A stretch of 18,115 nucleotides of DNA. It comes from X23 sp050251575. Its GTDB lineage: Bacteria > Bacillota > Clostridia > SK-Y3. The notes under the pieces are model-generated. The model saw only the letters and a list, made by a program, of their open reading frames with translations. It did not search any database and was not told the DNA's origin. The position numbers were made by a program, and so were the translations under genes. The stretch lies in NCBI GenBank assembly GCA_050251575.1, contig JBFWMP010000042.1, positions 1 to 18,115 of the forward strand, read 5' to 3'. Positions 17,601-18,115 of the stretch are shown piece after piece (position 1 is the stretch's first letter; the number at the start of each line of letters is the position of its first letter).

Positions 17601-17756
17601 GATAATGCCAAAATTGCTGAAATAATAAAGAAAAACGAAACTGAGATTTCAAAAGAAGTACTCGCACAGACAATGACAGAAGGAAGTGGCAAAGGTTATA
17701 CGAAAGAATGGAATGTAAATGGAGAAAAATTAAAGATTACAGTTGAAAAGATTTAA
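14637..17756 (+). CDS. ileS: Isoleucyl-tRNA synthetase (type 2, eukaryote-like)
   Basis: The enzyme charges tRNA-Ile with isoleucine in the cytosol. The 1039 residues contain the class I signature HIGH (55-58, in GPPTANGKPHIGH) and KMSKH (591-595). The CP1 editing domain has the Thr-rich TTTPWTLPSN (224-233) and GIVHTAPAFGEDD (314-326) with conserved His317 and Asp326. There are zinc-type CPRC (182-185) and CPKC (500-503) pairs, and the anticodon-binding domain includes NWYVRRSRERFW. Length and the FTFYDGPPTANG context fit the eukaryote-like type 2 enzymes common in Clostridia, which as a group tend to be less sensitive to mupirocin; resistance here is inferred. I start at the ATG with GGAGG 7 nt upstream. 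An in-frame ATG at 14589 lies inside the T-box terminator stem and cannot be the start. A strong terminator follows. Confidence 0.98.
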   Translation: MYEKVSTHLNFGDRELEVLKYWKENNVFEKSIEAKEQAPTFTFYDGPPTANGKPHIGHILTRVMKDIIPRYKTMKGYKVLRKAGWDTHGLPVELEVEKHLGIDGKPQIEKYGVEPFIKECKNSVWKYQKEWERMSDRVGFWVDMENPYITYDNNYIESEWWALKQIWDKDLLYKGHKIVPYCPRCGTSLSSHEVAQGYKDVKEASIFVKFQVKDEKQVYLMAWTTTPWTLPSNVALTVNPNETYVKAKCADEVYILAEALAATVLNEKFEVLEKMQGKDLVGLEYEPLFDFAKPEKKAYYVVADNFVTLTDGTGIVHTAPAFGEDDAKVGKAYDLPFVQLVNEQGKFIDSVEPWKDVFVKDADPMIIQNLDGRNLLYKTLDYEHSYPFCWRCDTPLLYYARDTWFIKMTAVKENLLKNNNKINWLPENIKDGRFGNFLENVIDWGLSRERYWGTPLPIWECECGHRHAIGSIAELREMGRNVPEDIELHKPHIDKVYLNCPKCKTGTMKRVSEVIDCWFDSGSMPFAQWHYPFENKEIFEDNFPADFISEAIDQTRGWFYTLLAISTLIFDEPSYKNVIVLGHVQDKDGQKMSKHKGNVVDPWTILDKQGADAVRWYFYTSSAPWLPSRFYEEAVSEGQRKFMGTLWNTYAFFILYANIDNFNPMEHKLEPAKLSVIDKWILSRMHSLVEMVQRNLDNYRITEPARAIQEFVDELSNWYVRRSRERFWQEGMEQDKINAYMTLYAVLETLSKLTAPFVPFIAEEIYRNLVLSVNKSVAESVHLCDYPKADQAFIDKKLEENMDVVLKLVVQGRACRNKANIKNRQPIGQMYVKSEAELPEMFKALVADELNVKEIIFTGNVNDFTTYKFKPQMRTLGPKYGKLLSKIGEALNHVDGNEVMAILKKGEIVTLDIEGTKVELAEQDVLSESADKAGMVAESDGGITVVLDTNLTPELIEEGFVREIISKVQTMRKEADFEIQDNIHVYYSDNAKIAEIIKKNETEISKEVLAQTMTEGSGKGYTKEWNVNGEKLKITVEKI

Positions 17757-17774
17757 TTTGTTTAATGGATACAA

Positions 17775-17806
17775 AAGGTCGACCTGTTTTCACAGGTCGA
17801 CTTTTT
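17775..17806 (+). terminator. Rho-independent terminator of ileS
   Basis: GTCGACCTG (17778-17786) pairs perfectly with CAGGTCGAC (17793-17801) across a 6-nt loop, extended by three outer pairs, and is followed by TTTTT. It lies 19 bases after the ileS stop codon. Confidence 0.93.
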
Positions 17807-17811
17807 ATCTA

Positions 17812-17830
17812 TTAAGGCCGCAGGCCTTAA
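17812..17830 (+). repeat. Compact perfect hairpin before the small ORF
   Basis: TTAAGGCC (17812-17819), loop GCA, GGCCTTAA (17823-17830). On the plus strand it is followed by A's and then AGGAGG, not T's, so it is not a standard terminator. It could stabilise or structure the leader of the small ORF downstream. Confidence 0.6.
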
Positions 17831-17845
17831 AAAAAGGAGGAAATA

Positions 17846-17950
17846 ATGAAAAAACTTATTTGTTGGTTGTGGTACTATTATAATACCACAATAAGAGAAA
17901 AAATATGTGAACAGAATGTTAACATATGGTTAATATTAGATTACAAGTAA
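17846..17950 (+). CDS. Possible 34-residue small protein, unknown
   Basis: A 34-codon ORF starting ATG AAA AAA with a strong ribosome binding site (AAGGAGG, 5 nt upstream). The translation starts MKKLICWLWYYYNTTI and continues with a mixed charged/hydrophobic half containing CEQNVNIWLILDYK. The aromatic-rich first half could associate with membrane, but it is too short and interrupted to be a clear transmembrane helix. It lies between the ileS terminator and the tRNA promoter, with no obvious promoter of its own other than read-through. An 8-bp inverted repeat, TTGTGGTA (17867-17874) and TACCACAA (17884-17891), falls inside it. I recognise no family. It may be a real small gene or a remnant with a fortuitous start. 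Confidence 0.35.
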   Translation: MKKLICWLWYYYNTTIREKICEQNVNIWLILDYK

Positions 17951-17982
17951 TTGTTATCCTTAATATTTGCAAGAAATTGCAT

Positions 17983-18011
17983 TTGACAAAGGCAAGGCTT
18001 TATTGTAAAAT
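17983..18011 (+). promoter_or_regulatory. Promoter of tRNA-Arg
   Basis: Perfect TTGACA (17983-17988), a 17-bp spacer and TAAAAT (18006-18011, 5/6), placed 27 bases before the tRNA. This is a strong vegetative promoter of the kind expected for stable RNA. Confidence 0.88.
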
Positions 18012-18038
18012 ATTTAAGCAGCAATTATAAACATATAT

Positions 18039-18115
18039 GCGCCCGTAGCTCAGTAGGATAGAGCAGTAGTTTCCTAAACTGCGTGTCGTTGGTTCGATTC
18101 CAATCGGGCGTACCA
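18039..18115 (+). tRNA. tRNA-Arg (anticodon CCU)
   Basis: A 77-nt tRNA with acceptor stem GCGCCCG/CGGGCGT, D-arm GCTC...GAGC, anticodon stem GTAGT/ACTGC, loop TTCCTAA giving anticodon CCU, a 5-nt variable loop, T-arm GTTGG-TTCGATT-CCAAT, discriminator A and encoded CCA. It decodes AGG. The CCA ends at the last base of the window, so any further tRNAs of an array would lie outside. Confidence 0.95.

Noticed and set aside
17812..17830. Second terminator after ileS
   Set aside because: The hairpin is perfect, but it is followed by A's on the plus strand and lacks a T-tract on either strand after the stem.

Overview
The window is an AT-rich chromosomal segment from a low-GC Gram-positive anaerobe, most likely a spore-forming member of the Clostridia. 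The signs are consensus sigma-A-type promoters, strong GGAGG ribosome binding sites, a T-box leader on ileS, lipoproteins with Gram-positive lipoboxes, a DUF1657 protein, and a eukaryote-like (type 2) isoleucyl-tRNA synthetase. I cannot name the genus. The sequence is a draft scaffold: a run of exactly 100 N sits at 14128-14227.

Left part (1-2700). A transketolase gene on the minus strand runs off the window start. Divergent from it is a small DUF1657 gene with its own terminator. It is followed by a decayed C-terminal tail of a methyl-accepting chemotaxis protein with an internal stop, then by a second hairpin terminator.

Sugar/sensing part (2700-6790). A TIM-barrel sugar isomerase/epimerase-like gene on the plus strand converges, with a 3-bp gap, on a two-gene minus-strand operon. 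That operon encodes an ABC-type solute-binding lipoprotein followed by a two-pass membrane protein with a cytoplasmic LuxR-type helix-turn-helix. There are no permease, ATPase or kinase genes beside it, so the binding protein may serve sensing rather than import. The operon has a clear promoter (TTGGAA-N17-TATAAT). The intergenic region facing the next operon holds a compact inverted-plus-direct repeat that looks like an operator.

Cell-envelope part (6790-14127). Five same-strand genes follow: a cysteine-rich zinc-binding-type protein, a small multi-pass membrane protein, a lipoprotein, a coiled-coil protein, and a very large (>1820 residue) membrane-anchored protein with two von Willebrand factor A domains, both with intact MIDAS residues. 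A 184-bp MITE-like nested inverted repeat lies between the third and fourth genes. The large gene is cut by the assembly gap. This cluster is the best candidate here for an uncharacterised system: a cell-surface VWA machine with dedicated small partners.

Translation part (14228-18115). After the gap come a promoter, a T-box leader with an AUC (Ile) specifier, antiterminator sequence and terminator, and then ileS. Next are a strong intrinsic terminator, a second hairpin, a 34-codon ORF with a good ribosome binding site, and a consensus promoter driving tRNA-Arg(CCU), whose encoded CCA ends exactly at the window edge.
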